A DNA stretch of 64,000 nucleotides, taken from positions 1 to 64,000 of the forward strand of contig PNOG01000009.1 in assembly GCA_013824685.1 (NCBI GenBank), written 5' to 3'. Below the pieces are notes generated by a model, which was given only the letters and a program-made list of their open reading frames with translations, had not been told where the DNA came from and made no database searches. A program made the position numbers and the translations under genes. The DNA comes from Coprothermobacter sp. Lineage in GTDB: Bacteria; Caldisericota; Caldisericia; Cryosericales; Cryosericaceae. Shown piece after piece: positions 10,237 to 19,172 of the stretch (position 1 is its first letter; each line of letters opens with the position of its first letter).

Positions 10237-12066
10237 ATGGAAACGACAGCACTTGCAGCACTTGCCAGGCGGGTTCGGTACGACATCCTGCACATGTCGA
10301 CGGAAGCAGGGTCCGGTCATCCGACGACCTCGCTGTCCGCGACCGACCTCTTGACCGGCCTGTTCTTCGGCGGCACGTTCCGATTCGACCTGGACCACCC
10401 GCAGAACCCCTGCAACGACTGCATCATCTTCTCCAAGGGACACGCCTCGCCGCTGTTCTACGCGCTGTATGCGGCTGCCGGCGTCCTGTCGCAGGAGGAC
10501 CTGCTCACGTATCGCAGGATGGGGTCACCCCTCGAAGGACACCCGACCCCGCGCTTCGCCTATGCGGAAGCGGCGACCGGGTCACTCGGCCAGGGGCTGG
10601 GCATCGGCGTCGGCATCGCCATGAACGGCCGATACGTCGACAAGCTGCCGTACAACACGTATGTGCTCATGGGCGACAGCGAAGTCGCTGAAGGCTCGAT
10701 CTGGGAAGCTGCCGAGCTGGCGTCACAGTACCAGCTGGACAACCTGGTGGGCATCCTGGACGTCAACCGGCTGGGCCAGCGTGGTGAAACCATGCTGGGC
10801 TGGGACCTGGATACCTATGAGGCCCGGTTTGCGGCATTCGGCTGGCACACGATCGTCCTCGATGATGGGCACGACATCGACGCGGTCCAGGCGGCCTACG
10901 GTGAAATCAACCACGCGTGCGGCCGCCCCACGGTCCTCATTGCTCGGACCATCAAGGGCAAAGGTGTCTCGTTCCTCGAGAACCAGGACGGATGGCATGG
11001 CAAGACGCTGAAGCGCGAGGAATTCGACCGTGCGGTCCTCGAACTGGGACCGGTCGACCTGAATCTCCACGACACCATCGAGAAGCCCGTCGAGGCCACC
11101 CCGGCGGTGTGGGCTGCAGTGCCAGTCGACCAGCCGGCGAGCGCCAAAGCGCTGTCGCCACGCGAAGCGTATGGCCGCGCCCTCGTGGACATCGCGCCGA
11201 CACACCCGGAGATGGTGGTGCTGGACGCCGAGGTCAGCAACTCGACGTTTGCCGTCACCTTCCGGGGCTCCTATCCTGAACGGTTCTTCGAGATGTACAT
11301 CGCCGAGCAGAACATGGTCTCTGCGGCGGTGGGATTCAGCACCCGGGGCAAGACACCCTTTGTCTCGACGTTTGCAGCCTTCTTCTCCCGCGCGTTCGAC
11401 CAGATTCGCATGGCACAGTACGCCATGGGGCGGGCCAACATCAAGTTCGTGGGCTCTCACGTCGGTGTTGCGATCGGGCCGGACGGTCCCTCACAGATGG
11501 GCCTGGAAGACATCGCCCTGTTCCGCACGCTGGTCGGCAGCGTCGTGCTGTATCCAGCCGACGACACGACCACAGCGGCGCTGGTCCGGCAGATGGCCGA
11601 TCACCATGGTATCTGCTACATGCGAACGACCCGGCAGGACCTGCCACGCCTCTACGAGATTGGGGAAGAGTTCCCTATCGGCGGGAGCAAGACCCTCCGT
11701 CGCAGTGATGACGACCGCGTGACCCTGGTGGGCGCTGGAATTACTCTCCACGAAGCCCTCAAGGCAGCAGACACGCTGGCTGCCGAGGGGATTCATGCCC
11801 GGGTGATCGACCTTTACAGCGTCAAGCCACTGGACATGGCGACGCTGCATAAGGCAGCAGCCGAGACCGCAGCCGTCATCACCGTCGAGGACCACTACGC
11901 CGAGGGCGGCATCGGCGAAGCCGTGGCCGCAGCGCTGTCGGACGTCGCGACGCCGGTATTCTCACTTGCAGTGTGCAAGCTGCCGATGAGCGGCAAGCCG
12001 GAGGAACTGCTGGCCTACGAAGGCATCGACGCCGCAGCAATCGTCCGCAGGGTGCGCGAACTGTAG
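10237..12066 (+). CDS. tkt: Transketolase, short fused form
   Basis: This 609-residue enzyme transfers two-carbon ketol units in the pentose phosphate pathway, using thiamine diphosphate. The N-terminal half has SGHPTTSLS and the cofactor motif GDSE followed by DVNRLGQ; the second half has the Pyr domain (EVSNSTFAVTF, MYIAEQNMVSAA) and a C-terminal domain. The length and sequence around the cofactor motif resemble the short animal-type enzyme more than the about 660-residue E. coli type. The usual GDGE is GDSE here, a substitution I believe occurs in other bacteria. ATG 10237 follows GGAGG; the frame is open 43 codons further upstream without a ribosome site. Confidence 0.93.
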   Translation: METTALAALARRVRYDILHMSTEAGSGHPTTSLSATDLLTGLFFGGTFRFDLDHPQNPCNDCIIFSKGHASPLFYALYAAAGVLSQEDLLTYRRMGSPLEGHPTPRFAYAEAATGSLGQGLGIGVGIAMNGRYVDKLPYNTYVLMGDSEVAEGSIWEAAELASQYQLDNLVGILDVNRLGQRGETMLGWDLDTYEARFAAFGWHTIVLDDGHDIDAVQAAYGEINHACGRPTVLIARTIKGKGVSFLENQDGWHGKTLKREEFDRAVLELGPVDLNLHDTIEKPVEATPAVWAAVPVDQPASAKALSPREAYGRALVDIAPTHPEMVVLDAEVSNSTFAVTFRGSYPERFFEMYIAEQNMVSAAVGFSTRGKTPFVSTFAAFFSRAFDQIRMAQYAMGRANIKFVGSHVGVAIGPDGPSQMGLEDIALFRTLVGSVVLYPADDTTTAALVRQMADHHGICYMRTTRQDLPRLYEIGEEFPIGGSKTLRRSDDDRVTLVGAGITLHEALKAADTLAAEGIHARVIDLYSVKPLDMATLHKAAAETAAVITVEDHYAEGGIGEAVAAALSDVATPVFSLAVCKLPMSGKPEELLAYEGIDAAAIVRRVREL

Positions 12067-12087
12067 CTGCCGTCCGCCGTTCTGGTG

Positions 12088-12651
12088 TCAGGCTCCTGAT
12101 TCGGCGTCTGGCACCAGATCGCCGCGTAGCAAGTCCATGTAGAGGATGTCGACACGCTTCCCGTCGCGGGAGCTCGCCTCGCGCAGACACCCGGCGTCCT
12201 TGAAGCCCACCTTGTGGTACGAAGCGACGGCGCCTGGGTTACAGGCGAGCACTGTCAGGAAGATCGTGTGCAGCTCCAGCATGTCGAACCCCACGGTACA
12301 CAGGAGATGCATCGCTTCCGTGCCGTACCCATGACCACGGTACTTCTCGTCCCCGATGAGGATGCTCGCTTCACCCCTCCCCACGATGAGGTTGAGGTTC
12401 TTGAGTGCGCATCGCCCGATGATGTCCCCGGTCGACATCAGATGAATGCCGAACCGCCGGACGTCGTCCGCCACAGCGGACTTGTCATAGGAGGCCTCCA
12501 TCGCTTCGAGGCTGGGAGCTCTGCCGTACCCTTGCGTCAGGCGCGTCACTTCACGATCGTTGGCCCATTTCCAGTAGAGCAGAACGTTGTCGCGCCGTTC
12601 AGGTGCCAGGAAGACGTGTCTCGCTTCGATCACATGTGGCAGGATGTCCAT
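12088..12651 (-). CDS. GNAT family N-acetyltransferase (RimJ/RimL type)
   Basis: This 187-residue protein has the RimJ/RimL-type GNAT fold: a WANDREVTRL segment near the N-terminus, the central strand IGRCALKNLNLIVGRGEASI, the acetyl-CoA loop GDEKYRGHGYGTEA, and the LELHTIFLTVLACNPGAVASYHKVGF C-terminal part. It probably acetylates an amino group on a protein or small molecule; the substrate cannot be predicted. The start at 12651 follows a GGGGAGAGGG ribosome site. It sits 46 bp downstream of the diguanylate cyclase gene on the same strand and is likely co-transcribed with it. It converges on the transketolase gene. Confidence 0.85.
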   Translation of the reverse strand: MDILPHVIEARHVFLAPERRDNVLLYWKWANDREVTRLTQGYGRAPSLEAMEASYDKSAVADDVRRFGIHLMSTGDIIGRCALKNLNLIVGRGEASILIGDEKYRGHGYGTEAMHLLCTVGFDMLELHTIFLTVLACNPGAVASYHKVGFKDAGCLREASSRDGKRVDILYMDLLRGDLVPDAESGA

Positions 12652-12697
12652 GATCCCTCTCCCCTCTTGTACGTCTCGCCGTTCGACTGCGGTCGTC

Positions 12698-14176
12698 TCA
12701 ATAGCCCAGGTCTTCCGCGAGTCGCGCGCGGTACACGGCCTTGGCCTGGTACATGCGTTTGTCTGCAAGCTGGACCAGGTCCCCTCCGTCGGAGTCGCCC
12801 CGAACGGTGGCAATCCCCACGGAACAGTGCACTGCCCCCATCGCTGTCAGAACTTGCGAGCCGACGCACGTGCGTAGTCGCTCGAGCAGAAGCTCGGTCT
12901 CCCGCTGTGAGGTCTCTGGCAGGACGAGAAGGAACTCGTCTCCTCCATACCGGATCACCTTGTCGATGACGCGAAGTGACTTTCGCAGCACTGCGACCAG
13001 CGTCTCGAGGACCCGGTCACCTTCTGCGTGACCCAGTCGGTCGTTGATGGATTTGAACTCGTCGATATCCAGCATGACAAACGACACATCGTGACCATGC
13101 CGCCGGCCCCGTTCCAGTTCCTCCGCAACGATGCCGTCCATGGCACGACGGTTGTGCGCTCCCGTAAGGCCGTCCAGCAGGGCCTGTTCACGCAGGAGCT
13201 GCTTGATCTGCATACTTGCCAGCATCAGACCGACACCGGCCGCCAGCGGCGTCAGGTTGCGGACGTCCTCGCGGGAGAATGCGCCGGCCTTCTTGCTTTC
13301 GAGGTTCAGGACGCCGATCACCTTGCCTCCCGCCATCAACGGAAGAGCCAGGTCAGAGCGTCCACCCGGTATGGCGCGCCGGTAGTACGAGCAGACACGC
13401 ACATCCGCAACGTTGACCGTATGCCGTAGACGGAACGCCCGTACAACCACGCCCACACGGTCGTGGATGGACAGGGCCAGCCCGTCATACTCGCTCCCAT
13501 ATCCCTTCTGGGACCGCAGGATGAGGGACTCCGTTTCGTCGTCGTACAGGAGGACCGCGACATACTGGTAGCCGAGACGCCGCGCGATGCGCTTGACGAC
13601 AGCGTTCATGAATTCCACCGCGCTTGCCGCACGATGGCCGTCGAGCGTCGTCTCATGCAGGAGGGACAGGAACTTCTCGCGGTTCGCAGACTGCTGTTCC
13701 TTCAGGTACCGGGCGATAATCAGGCTGATAAGGTGAATCAGGGGCCGCAGGGCGTCGATATCCTCGGGCTTCAGCCTTCGGCGTGACGTCTGCACGTTGA
13801 TGATGCTGACCACGCGCCGGTCAAGGACGATAGGAAAGCCGACATAGCTGACAATCTCGCTGGTCGACCTCCTCCAGTCTGGATACGCTCCGACATCCTC
13901 AATGAAGCACGTCTCACGCCCCCGAATGATGCCCATGATGTTCTGCGGCAGGTCCCTGTTGAAGCTGACCTCGACTGTTCGAAGCACGCTCCACGGGATG
14001 CCATTGGCCGCGTCGAAGTGCACCCGAGAATCGATGTCCACGCCCATGACCGTCACCGAGGCGGATGGTATCGACTCGGCGATGAGGTCCACCGCCCGCT
14101 GGACGGCCTTTCGCGGCGTCGTCTCGAGCAGGATCCGCTCCAGTTCATCGGTCCGGATCAGCGTGGTATTCTTCAT
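12698..14176 (-). CDS. Diguanylate cyclase with two GAF domains
   Basis: This 492-residue cytosolic protein has two GAF-type sensor domains (about 20-160 and 180-320) and a C-terminal GGDEF domain (about 330-490) that makes cyclic di-GMP from two GTP. The active site RYGGDEFLLVLPE is intact, and the product-inhibition I-site RVID lies at the correct distance upstream. There is no membrane segment, so the GAF domains should sense a soluble ligand or redox state. No Shine-Dalgarno precedes the ATG; the -10 box lies only 10 nt upstream, so the mRNA is predicted to be leaderless. Confidence 0.92.
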   Translation of the reverse strand: MKNTTLIRTDELERILLETTPRKAVQRAVDLIAESIPSASVTVMGVDIDSRVHFDAANGIPWSVLRTVEVSFNRDLPQNIMGIIRGRETCFIEDVGAYPDWRRSTSEIVSYVGFPIVLDRRVVSIINVQTSRRRLKPEDIDALRPLIHLISLIIARYLKEQQSANREKFLSLLHETTLDGHRAASAVEFMNAVVKRIARRLGYQYVAVLLYDDETESLILRSQKGYGSEYDGLALSIHDRVGVVVRAFRLRHTVNVADVRVCSYYRRAIPGGRSDLALPLMAGGKVIGVLNLESKKAGAFSREDVRNLTPLAAGVGLMLASMQIKQLLREQALLDGLTGAHNRRAMDGIVAEELERGRRHGHDVSFVMLDIDEFKSINDRLGHAEGDRVLETLVAVLRKSLRVIDKVIRYGGDEFLLVLPETSQRETELLLERLRTCVGSQVLTAMGAVHCSVGIATVRGDSDGGDLVQLADKRMYQAKAVYRARLAEDLGY

Positions 14177-14186
14177 CGTTGAGTCT

Positions 14187-14214
14187 ATTGTAGTTGCTCC
14201 CAGTCCGACTGCAA
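14187..14214 (-). promoter_or_regulatory. Promoter of the diguanylate cyclase gene
   Basis: On the minus strand TTGCAG (14209-14214) and TACAAT (14187-14192) are 16 bp apart. The start codon begins at 14176, so transcription should start within about 4 nt of it. Confidence 0.65.
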
Positions 14215-14248
14215 CAACCTCGCCCAGTTGTCTGACGAGACTGGAGAA

Positions 14249-14653
14249 CTACTTCAGCGTGACTCCCTCGGAAGACGCGGATCGTTCGCGGGCAGCCTTG
14301 ATCGTTCTGACAGCCATGATCCCTACGGCGCGCACGGTTGCCTCCGCCCTGATATCGGCCTCGCGGGCCTTGCGGATGACGCGCGGGACCACGTCCACAA
14401 CCTTCGCTGCTCGACGGGAGGCTGTGGAGGCCTTGTCGGCAAGATGGTTGAACTGCGCTTCAGCAGACTGGACAGCTTCGGAGACCTTGGCAATCTCGGC
14501 GCTGGCAGCGGCCAGCTGTTCCTGCATTTCGGTCACCTTGGGGGCGACCTGACGCGCCACGCCTGCAACCTTGACAGCCATGAAGATAAAGGCTCCCGCA
14601 ACACACAGCGATGAGCCGCCAATCAATATGACGAGTACCCACAACGGGTCCAT
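14249..14653 (-). CDS. Small membrane-anchored coiled-coil protein
   Basis: I do not recognise a precise family for this 134-residue protein; it resembles DUF948-type proteins in layout. One N-terminal membrane helix (about 4-28) is followed by a long helical region with heptad-like Ala/Glu/Val spacing (about 30-110), then a basic stretch (RVIRKAREADIRAEA). The topology is probably N-out with a cytoplasmic coiled coil. The ATG follows GGAGG with good spacing. It lies upstream of the GGDEF gene on the same strand but has its own promoter, as does the cyclase. Confidence 0.7.
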   Translation of the reverse strand: MDPLWVLVILIGGSSLCVAGAFIFMAVKVAGVARQVAPKVTEMQEQLAAASAEIAKVSEAVQSAEAQFNHLADKASTASRRAAKVVDVVPRVIRKAREADIRAEATVRAVGIMAVRTIKAARERSASSEGVTLK

Positions 14654-14688
14654 GTGCTACCTCCTCAGCGCCAACCGGCGTGATTTAC

Positions 14689-14717
14689 AGTATAGCGCAG
14701 TATGCGACCCGTGTCAC
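14689..14717 (-). promoter_or_regulatory. Candidate promoter of the coiled-coil protein gene
   Basis: On the minus strand GTGACA (14712-14717) and TATACT (14689-14694) are separated by 17 bp, about 35 bp before the start codon. Confidence 0.55.
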
Positions 14718-14750
14718 AGCCCGCATTGCATCATCTCAATTCAGTATCTT

Positions 14751-14820
14751 GTCGTCCCCGCGAAGGCGGGGACCCATGCGCCGTGACAGCACTGGATTCC
14801 CGCATGCGCGGGAATGACGG
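14751..14820. repeat. Palindromic repeat family A, two adjacent copies
   Basis: Copy one (14751-14775) has the CCCCGCGAAGGCGGGG core and copy two (14791-14820) the TTCCCGCATGCGCGGGAA core. They differ in the outer base pair (GTCCCC versus ATTCCC), showing two sub-families side by side. Confidence 0.8.
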
Positions 14821-14996
14821 CAAGAAGAGAAAACCTCTTCCAGGAGCGGGAATGGCGCATGCGTGTGTGGCGAAGTGACGATGGCACGGCCACACGGGCA
14901 TTCACACTGGACGCTTCGCTTTCACTCTTGCAATATCGCCTTGCTGTGGCACCATGTAATTGGAACAAGAAAAGTATTGCCAAGGAGAAGGCGATC

Positions 14997-15716
14997 GTGC
15001 GACGTGGCAGTGTTGGATGCGTACCAGAAGCAGTCTCAGTGCCCGGCTCGACGCTTGGGCTGGACATGATGCAGGAGATTCGACGCGCAAGCCGCGGTCT
15101 GGCATTTGCGCTCGCGGGCTACGTCGCCATTTTTGTCGTCCAGCTGACCAGCTACTTCATCACTCACATGCTGGCCCTTCTCGCACAGGCGTTTGCGACG
15201 CTTGCCAACGCCGTGGTCGCCCTCGTCGTCCTCCTCGCTCTGGCCTGGTCGCAGAAGCCGGTTGACATGTACTTGAGATGGAGGAGGGGCCGCAGGCGCA
15301 ACGCTGTCGCGCTCATCTCGGCGACCTTCATCATCCTGTTCCTGTGCGTGGGCACCCTCTGGAGGGGCTTGGCGACACTGATCCGTGGCGGAGCGTTCAG
15401 GACGGTCAACCCTGCCCTCGCCATCGCAGTGCTTGCGGTTGGTATGCTGCTGGTTACCTTCCCTGTATTCGACATCGTCCGAAGCGCGAGAGAAGGCTCG
15501 TCGATACGTCTGCGTCTCCTCTCGCTCATCAAGGACGAGGCCTGCTATGCCGTCGGTATCGTGGGTATCGCCCTCGCCGCGGCGGGTCACACCTGGGCCG
15601 ACCCTGTCGCGTCGTTGCTGATCGGAGCCGCAATGAGCATCGGTGCGGCTCTGCTGATCTGCGACTGCATCCTGCTGCTCAGGAGCCGTCCAGCCCAACC
15701 GTCGACCGCCGGCTGA
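14997..15716 (+). CDS. Cation diffusion facilitator-like membrane protein lacking metal ligands
   Basis: This 239-residue protein has six predicted membrane helices and follows the CDF pattern: ALLAQAFATLANAV in helix 2, SQKPVD after it, and GHTWADPVASLLIGA in helices 5-6. The four transport-site metal ligands of the family (two Asp in helix 2, His and Asp in helix 5) appear here as Gln64, Thr68, Ser176 and Asp180, so three are lost. The cytoplasmic C-terminal domain is absent. It is unlikely to move Zn or Mn as a normal CDF does. The GTG start at 14997 is chosen for its AAGGAGAAGG ribosome site; ATG 15066 is an alternative. It lies directly upstream of the manganese riboswitch. Confidence 0.72.
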   Translation: MRRGSVGCVPEAVSVPGSTLGLDMMQEIRRASRGLAFALAGYVAIFVVQLTSYFITHMLALLAQAFATLANAVVALVVLLALAWSQKPVDMYLRWRRGRRRNAVALISATFIILFLCVGTLWRGLATLIRGGAFRTVNPALAIAVLAVGMLLVTFPVFDIVRSAREGSSIRLRLLSLIKDEACYAVGIVGIALAAAGHTWADPVASLLIGAAMSIGAALLICDCILLLRSRPAQPSTAG

Positions 15717-15788
15717 TACTTGCTTCGTCTTTGTCACATGAAACGACGCGCGTCCCCAGTTCCGGTCAGGGCTCTTCACAAAACCCCG

Positions 15789-15816
15789 TTGACAGCGGCC
15801 TTCCCCTCCGTACAGT
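15789..15816 (+). promoter_or_regulatory. Promoter of the Mn-riboswitch/P-type ATPase transcript
   Basis: TTGACA (15789-15794) and TACAGT (15811-15816) are spaced 16 bp. The predicted transcript start, near 15823, coincides with the first paired bases of the riboswitch. Confidence 0.75.
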
Positions 15817-15822
15817 GAAGTA

Positions 15823-15930
15823 TGGTTGGGGAGTAGCTACCTGCGCACGTCGCAGGGGCTGGCTGTCGTCAGGACGGAGGGACCGAACCCTCCCGGCAGT
15901 CATGAGTCTTCACAAAACGCGAGACCACCA
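15823..15930 (+). ncRNA. yybP-ykoY manganese riboswitch
   Basis: The two diagnostic strands of this Mn2+-sensing family are present: GGGGAGTAGC (15828-15837) and GCGAGACC (15919-15926). A closing stem P1 can pair 15823-15827 with 15923-15927. Internal hairpins are visible at 15840-15856 and 15876-15893. The element sits between a good promoter and a P-type ATPase gene, a known target class (for example lactococcal YoaB and pneumococcal MgtA). By analogy Mn2+ binding should switch on expression of the exporter. Confidence 0.88.
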
Positions 15931-15952
15931 TGAAAGTGATCATGGCGGTCTT
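15921..15952 (+). promoter_or_regulatory. Expression-platform hairpin of the Mn riboswitch
   Basis: Bases 15921-15933 pair with 15940-15952 over 13 positions with one mismatch and one G-U, around a 6-nt loop, followed by the U-rich tract cuuguug. Its 5' arm overlaps the 3' strand of riboswitch stem P1. The two structures therefore exclude each other, which fits a transcription-termination ON switch. Confidence 0.65.
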
Positions 15953-15993
15953 GTTGCATATCCAGGCCGCCCCGCATGCACAGAGGAGCACCT

Positions 15994-18900
15994 ATGACAG
16001 ACACACACCAGCGCATCGTGGCCCGGGCGCTTGACCTGGGTACGGATCTGCACGACGGGCTTACCGCAGACCAGGTCGCATGCAACCGCCAGCTGTATGG
16101 CGGCAACGACATCACACCCGCCCGCAAGGAACCGCTGTGGAGGCAGTTCCTCCGCAAGTTCGACGATCCCACCATCCGCATCCTGCTGGCCTGTGCAGTC
16201 CTGTCGCTGGCCGCAGGCGCCTACAAGGGCGTCTCGGTGGGTGACTGGCTGGGCATCGCTGAATCGGCCGGCATCCTGGTCGCCGCACTCATCGCTACCG
16301 GCGTCGGCTTCCTCCTGGAGTGGCGGGCAGACCGCGCGTTCGATCTGCTGCGAAAAGAGTACGAGAACCTTACCATCAAGGTGACCCGTGATGGTCGCTT
16401 CAAGACAATTCCCGTCGGTGAACTGGTCACAGGTGACCTCGTCCACCTCGAGAGCGGCGACAAGGTCCCGGCAGACGGTTGGCTCGTCTCCACCAGCAAC
16501 CTCACGGTCGATCAGTCGTTCTGGAACGGGGAAACGGAGCCGGCTGCCAAAGACGGGACGGACGACCCCGACGATAAGCGCGGCTCGACATTCCTGGTCG
16601 GTGGAACGAACGTGGTGGGGGGCAGTGGCACGATGCTGGCCGTCGCCGTGGGCGACTCCTCGGAGCGTGGCATCATCATTCGTGACATCCAGACCACCAA
16701 GCGTGAGCAGACCCCCTTGGAACACAAACTCCAGGACTTGGCCGATGTCATCAACATCGCTGGAACGGGGGCTTCCGTCCTTATTTTCACCTCAGTCTTC
16801 ACGGCCACAGCGCTCCGTGGCGACCTGGGAGGACCGCTAGCTCCCGTGGGCAGGACCGTTCTCTCGGCGACTGTGCTCGCCATCATCGGCGCCCTTGTCG
16901 TGTTTGCCCTGGCCAAAGGGCGTAAACAGCACCACCTGCTGGTCCCTGCCTTCCTGGCAGGTGGCTGTGCCATCTTCGCTACGGTGTTGGCGTCGGCCTT
17001 CGTGTGGGGAACCCCCTTTGCGGGTCAGGGAAGCGCGCTGGCGAACCTCGTGACGGGCGTCGTCAGCCCCACACTGGAAGTCCTCATCCTTGCTGTGACC
17101 ATTGTCGTCATAGCCGTGCCTGAGGGCCTGCCCATGGCAGTCTCCATCAGCCTGGCGCTCAGCGCCCGCAACATCCGAAAAGACAACAACCTGGTGCGCA
17201 AGATGATCGCGGCGGAGACGATCGGTTCAGTCGACGTCATCTTCAGCGACAAGACCGGCACGATGACGCTCAACCGCATGTCCCTGGCCACCCTCTATGC
17301 GCGGGGACGTCTATATGCGCGCGACCCGGAGGACGGCCAACCCGCTCTTGACGACGTCCACGTGGACGACCTGCTCGCTCTGGGCATCGCGGCCAATTCC
17401 ACCTGCCACCTTGACGACCGTGGTGGCGAGCTGCATTTCGTCGGCAGCTCGACGGAAGGCGCGCTCCTCAAGTGGCTGCAGGACCGAGGCATCTCATACT
17501 CCGATCTGCGGGAGAGGCATCCGGTACTGCGCCGAGATGATTTCTCCTCACAGCGCAAGGTCATGAGTACCGTCGTCCGCAGCGGGGACCGGTTATGGCT
17601 GCTGGTCAAGGGAGCACCCGAGCGCGTCCTGACTCGCTGTGTCGACGTCGAGATGGCTGACGGTCAGACAGAACCCCTCGACCGCCACGAACCTGAACTC
17701 CACCGCGTGCTGGCCGGCATGGCCGAACGCGAGATGCGGACGCTTGCTCTTGCCTACCGCCGCATGGAGTCGGACGATGACGTGCGCGAGGATGGTCTGA
17801 CCCTCCAGGCGCTGGCTGGCATCGTCGACCCTGTCCGCACGGACGTGCCCGCGGCAGTCTCGACGGCACACCGTGCCGGCATCGACGTCAAGATGGTCAC
17901 CGGCGACAGCCCTGCCACGGCCCGCGCAGTAGCGATGCGCGCCGGCGTGTGGTCCGACGACGGGCTCCTGCTGACAGGCGAACAGTTTGCGGCAATGAGC
18001 GACGATGAGCTGCGTGCCGTCGCTCCGCGCCTCAAGGTGCTTGCCCGCTCAGAACCCATGCAGAAGAAACGCCTGGTCGAGGTCCTGCAGTCTCTTGGCC
18101 ACGTTGTTGCAGTCACGGGCGATGGCACCAACGACGCGCCCGCACTCAGGACGGCAGACGTTGGCATCTCGATGGGACTGCGCGGCACCGACGTCGCAAA
18201 GGAGGCCAGCGACATCGTGCTCGTCGACGACAACTTCGGCAGCATCGTGCGGGCCGTACACTGGGGGCGCACGCTGTACGAGAATATCCAGAAGTTCCTG
18301 CAGTTCCAGCTGAGCATCAACCTCTCGGCCTTGACGATCGCCTTCATCAGTCCGCTGCTTGCGCTCGGGACAAGCCTGCTTGCACGTTACGGCGTTCAGC
18401 TCCTGCCGGGCGCCGACTTCCGCGAGATGCCGCTCACCATCCTTCAGCTCCTGTGGATCAACCTCATCATGGACACGCTCGCGGCACTGGCACTGAGCCT
18501 GGAGCCCAAGCGGGACGAACTGATGAACGACCGGCCCAAGCGACGTACCGAGTCCTTCGTCACGCACAATATGCTGCACAACATCCTCGTCATGAGCACG
18601 TGGTTCGTCGCTGTCACACTGTTCATGCAGGCCACCGGCTGGTACCTGGGCGCGGACCGCACGGACGCCAGGCAGGTCAGCTCTGTCGTTTTCACGTCCT
18701 ATGTCTTCATGCAGGTATTCAACCTGTTCAATGCGCGCAGCGTGCGACCGGACAAGTCCGCCTTTGCGGGGCTGGCTCGCAGCAAGACGTTCTGGGCCGT
18801 CGTAGCCGTCATCACCATCATCCAGGTCGGATTGACCCAGGTTGGAGGCGCCACGTTCAGCACTGCGCCCTTGCCACCGCTCGTCTGGCTTCGTGTGCTC

Positions 18901-19005
18901 GCCCTGGGCCTGGCTACAGTCGGCATCGGCGAGGTGTCGCGTGCATTCCGTCGCTTCCGCTACAAGGCAGCGCATTCGGCCGACGGAGGCGCTGAAACCC
19001 CCTGA
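15994..19005 (+). CDS. Type IIB P-type ATPase, probable Mn2+/Ca2+ exporter
   Basis: This 1003-residue membrane pump has an N-terminal cation-ATPase domain, PEGLP in helix 4 (376-380), the phosphorylation site DKTGT (Asp419), GDGTNDAPAL (from about 709) and NLIMDTLAALALSLEP in helix 6, all as in calcium/manganese pumps. The actuator motif reads NGET (about 178-181) where TGES is usual, a variant known from plasma-membrane-type calcium pumps. A manganese riboswitch in its leader points to Mn2+ export. The ATG follows GAGGAG at 15983-15988. It is probably transcribed alone. Export of Ca2+ as well cannot be excluded. Confidence 0.93.
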   Translation: MTDTHQRIVARALDLGTDLHDGLTADQVACNRQLYGGNDITPARKEPLWRQFLRKFDDPTIRILLACAVLSLAAGAYKGVSVGDWLGIAESAGILVAALIATGVGFLLEWRADRAFDLLRKEYENLTIKVTRDGRFKTIPVGELVTGDLVHLESGDKVPADGWLVSTSNLTVDQSFWNGETEPAAKDGTDDPDDKRGSTFLVGGTNVVGGSGTMLAVAVGDSSERGIIIRDIQTTKREQTPLEHKLQDLADVINIAGTGASVLIFTSVFTATALRGDLGGPLAPVGRTVLSATVLAIIGALVVFALAKGRKQHHLLVPAFLAGGCAIFATVLASAFVWGTPFAGQGSALANLVTGVVSPTLEVLILAVTIVVIAVPEGLPMAVSISLALSARNIRKDNNLVRKMIAAETIGSVDVIFSDKTGTMTLNRMSLATLYARGRLYARDPEDGQPALDDVHVDDLLALGIAANSTCHLDDRGGELHFVGSSTEGALLKWLQDRGISYSDLRERHPVLRRDDFSSQRKVMSTVVRSGDRLWLLVKGAPERVLTRCVDVEMADGQTEPLDRHEPELHRVLAGMAEREMRTLALAYRRMESDDDVREDGLTLQALAGIVDPVRTDVPAAVSTAHRAGIDVKMVTGDSPATARAVAMRAGVWSDDGLLLTGEQFAAMSDDELRAVAPRLKVLARSEPMQKKRLVEVLQSLGHVVAVTGDGTNDAPALRTADVGISMGLRGTDVAKEASDIVLVDDNFGSIVRAVHWGRTLYENIQKFLQFQLSINLSALTIAFISPLLALGTSLLARYGVQLLPGADFREMPLTILQLLWINLIMDTLAALALSLEPKRDELMNDRPKRRTESFVTHNMLHNILVMSTWFVAVTLFMQATGWYLGADRTDARQVSSVVFTSYVFMQVFNLFNARSVRPDKSAFAGLARSKTFWAVVAVITIIQVGLTQVGGATFSTAPLPPLVWLRVLALGLATVGIGEVSRAFRRFRYKAAHSADGGAETP

Positions 19006-19116
19006 CCAATCTGCCACTTCGAGGGGGACCTGGACGGCGGCAACTGGTACGGCATCGCCTGAGCTGAGGCCTGTACCTTGGCTGGCTGCTGCGGGCGGCT
19101 GTCGGCTCATGCGTCG

Positions 19117-19146
19117 TTGACGAAGTGGCTGTCCTATGTCTATACT
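19117..19146 (+). promoter_or_regulatory. Candidate promoter of the NERD gene
   Basis: TTGACG (19117-19122) and TATACT (19141-19146) are separated by 18 bp, about 27 bp upstream of the start codon. Confidence 0.55.
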
Positions 19147-19172
19147 GTCATCGGGAACCGGGAGGCAGACAC

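Larger units (their letters stand above)
14654..14996. other. Intergenic gap with two palindromic repeats
   Basis: This 343-bp divergent region carries the promoter of the 14653 gene (14689-14717) and two family A repeats (14751-14820). It also has a weak TTGCAA-16-CACCAT pair (14928-14955) that may serve the downstream CDF-like gene. I see no gene in it. Confidence 0.6.
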
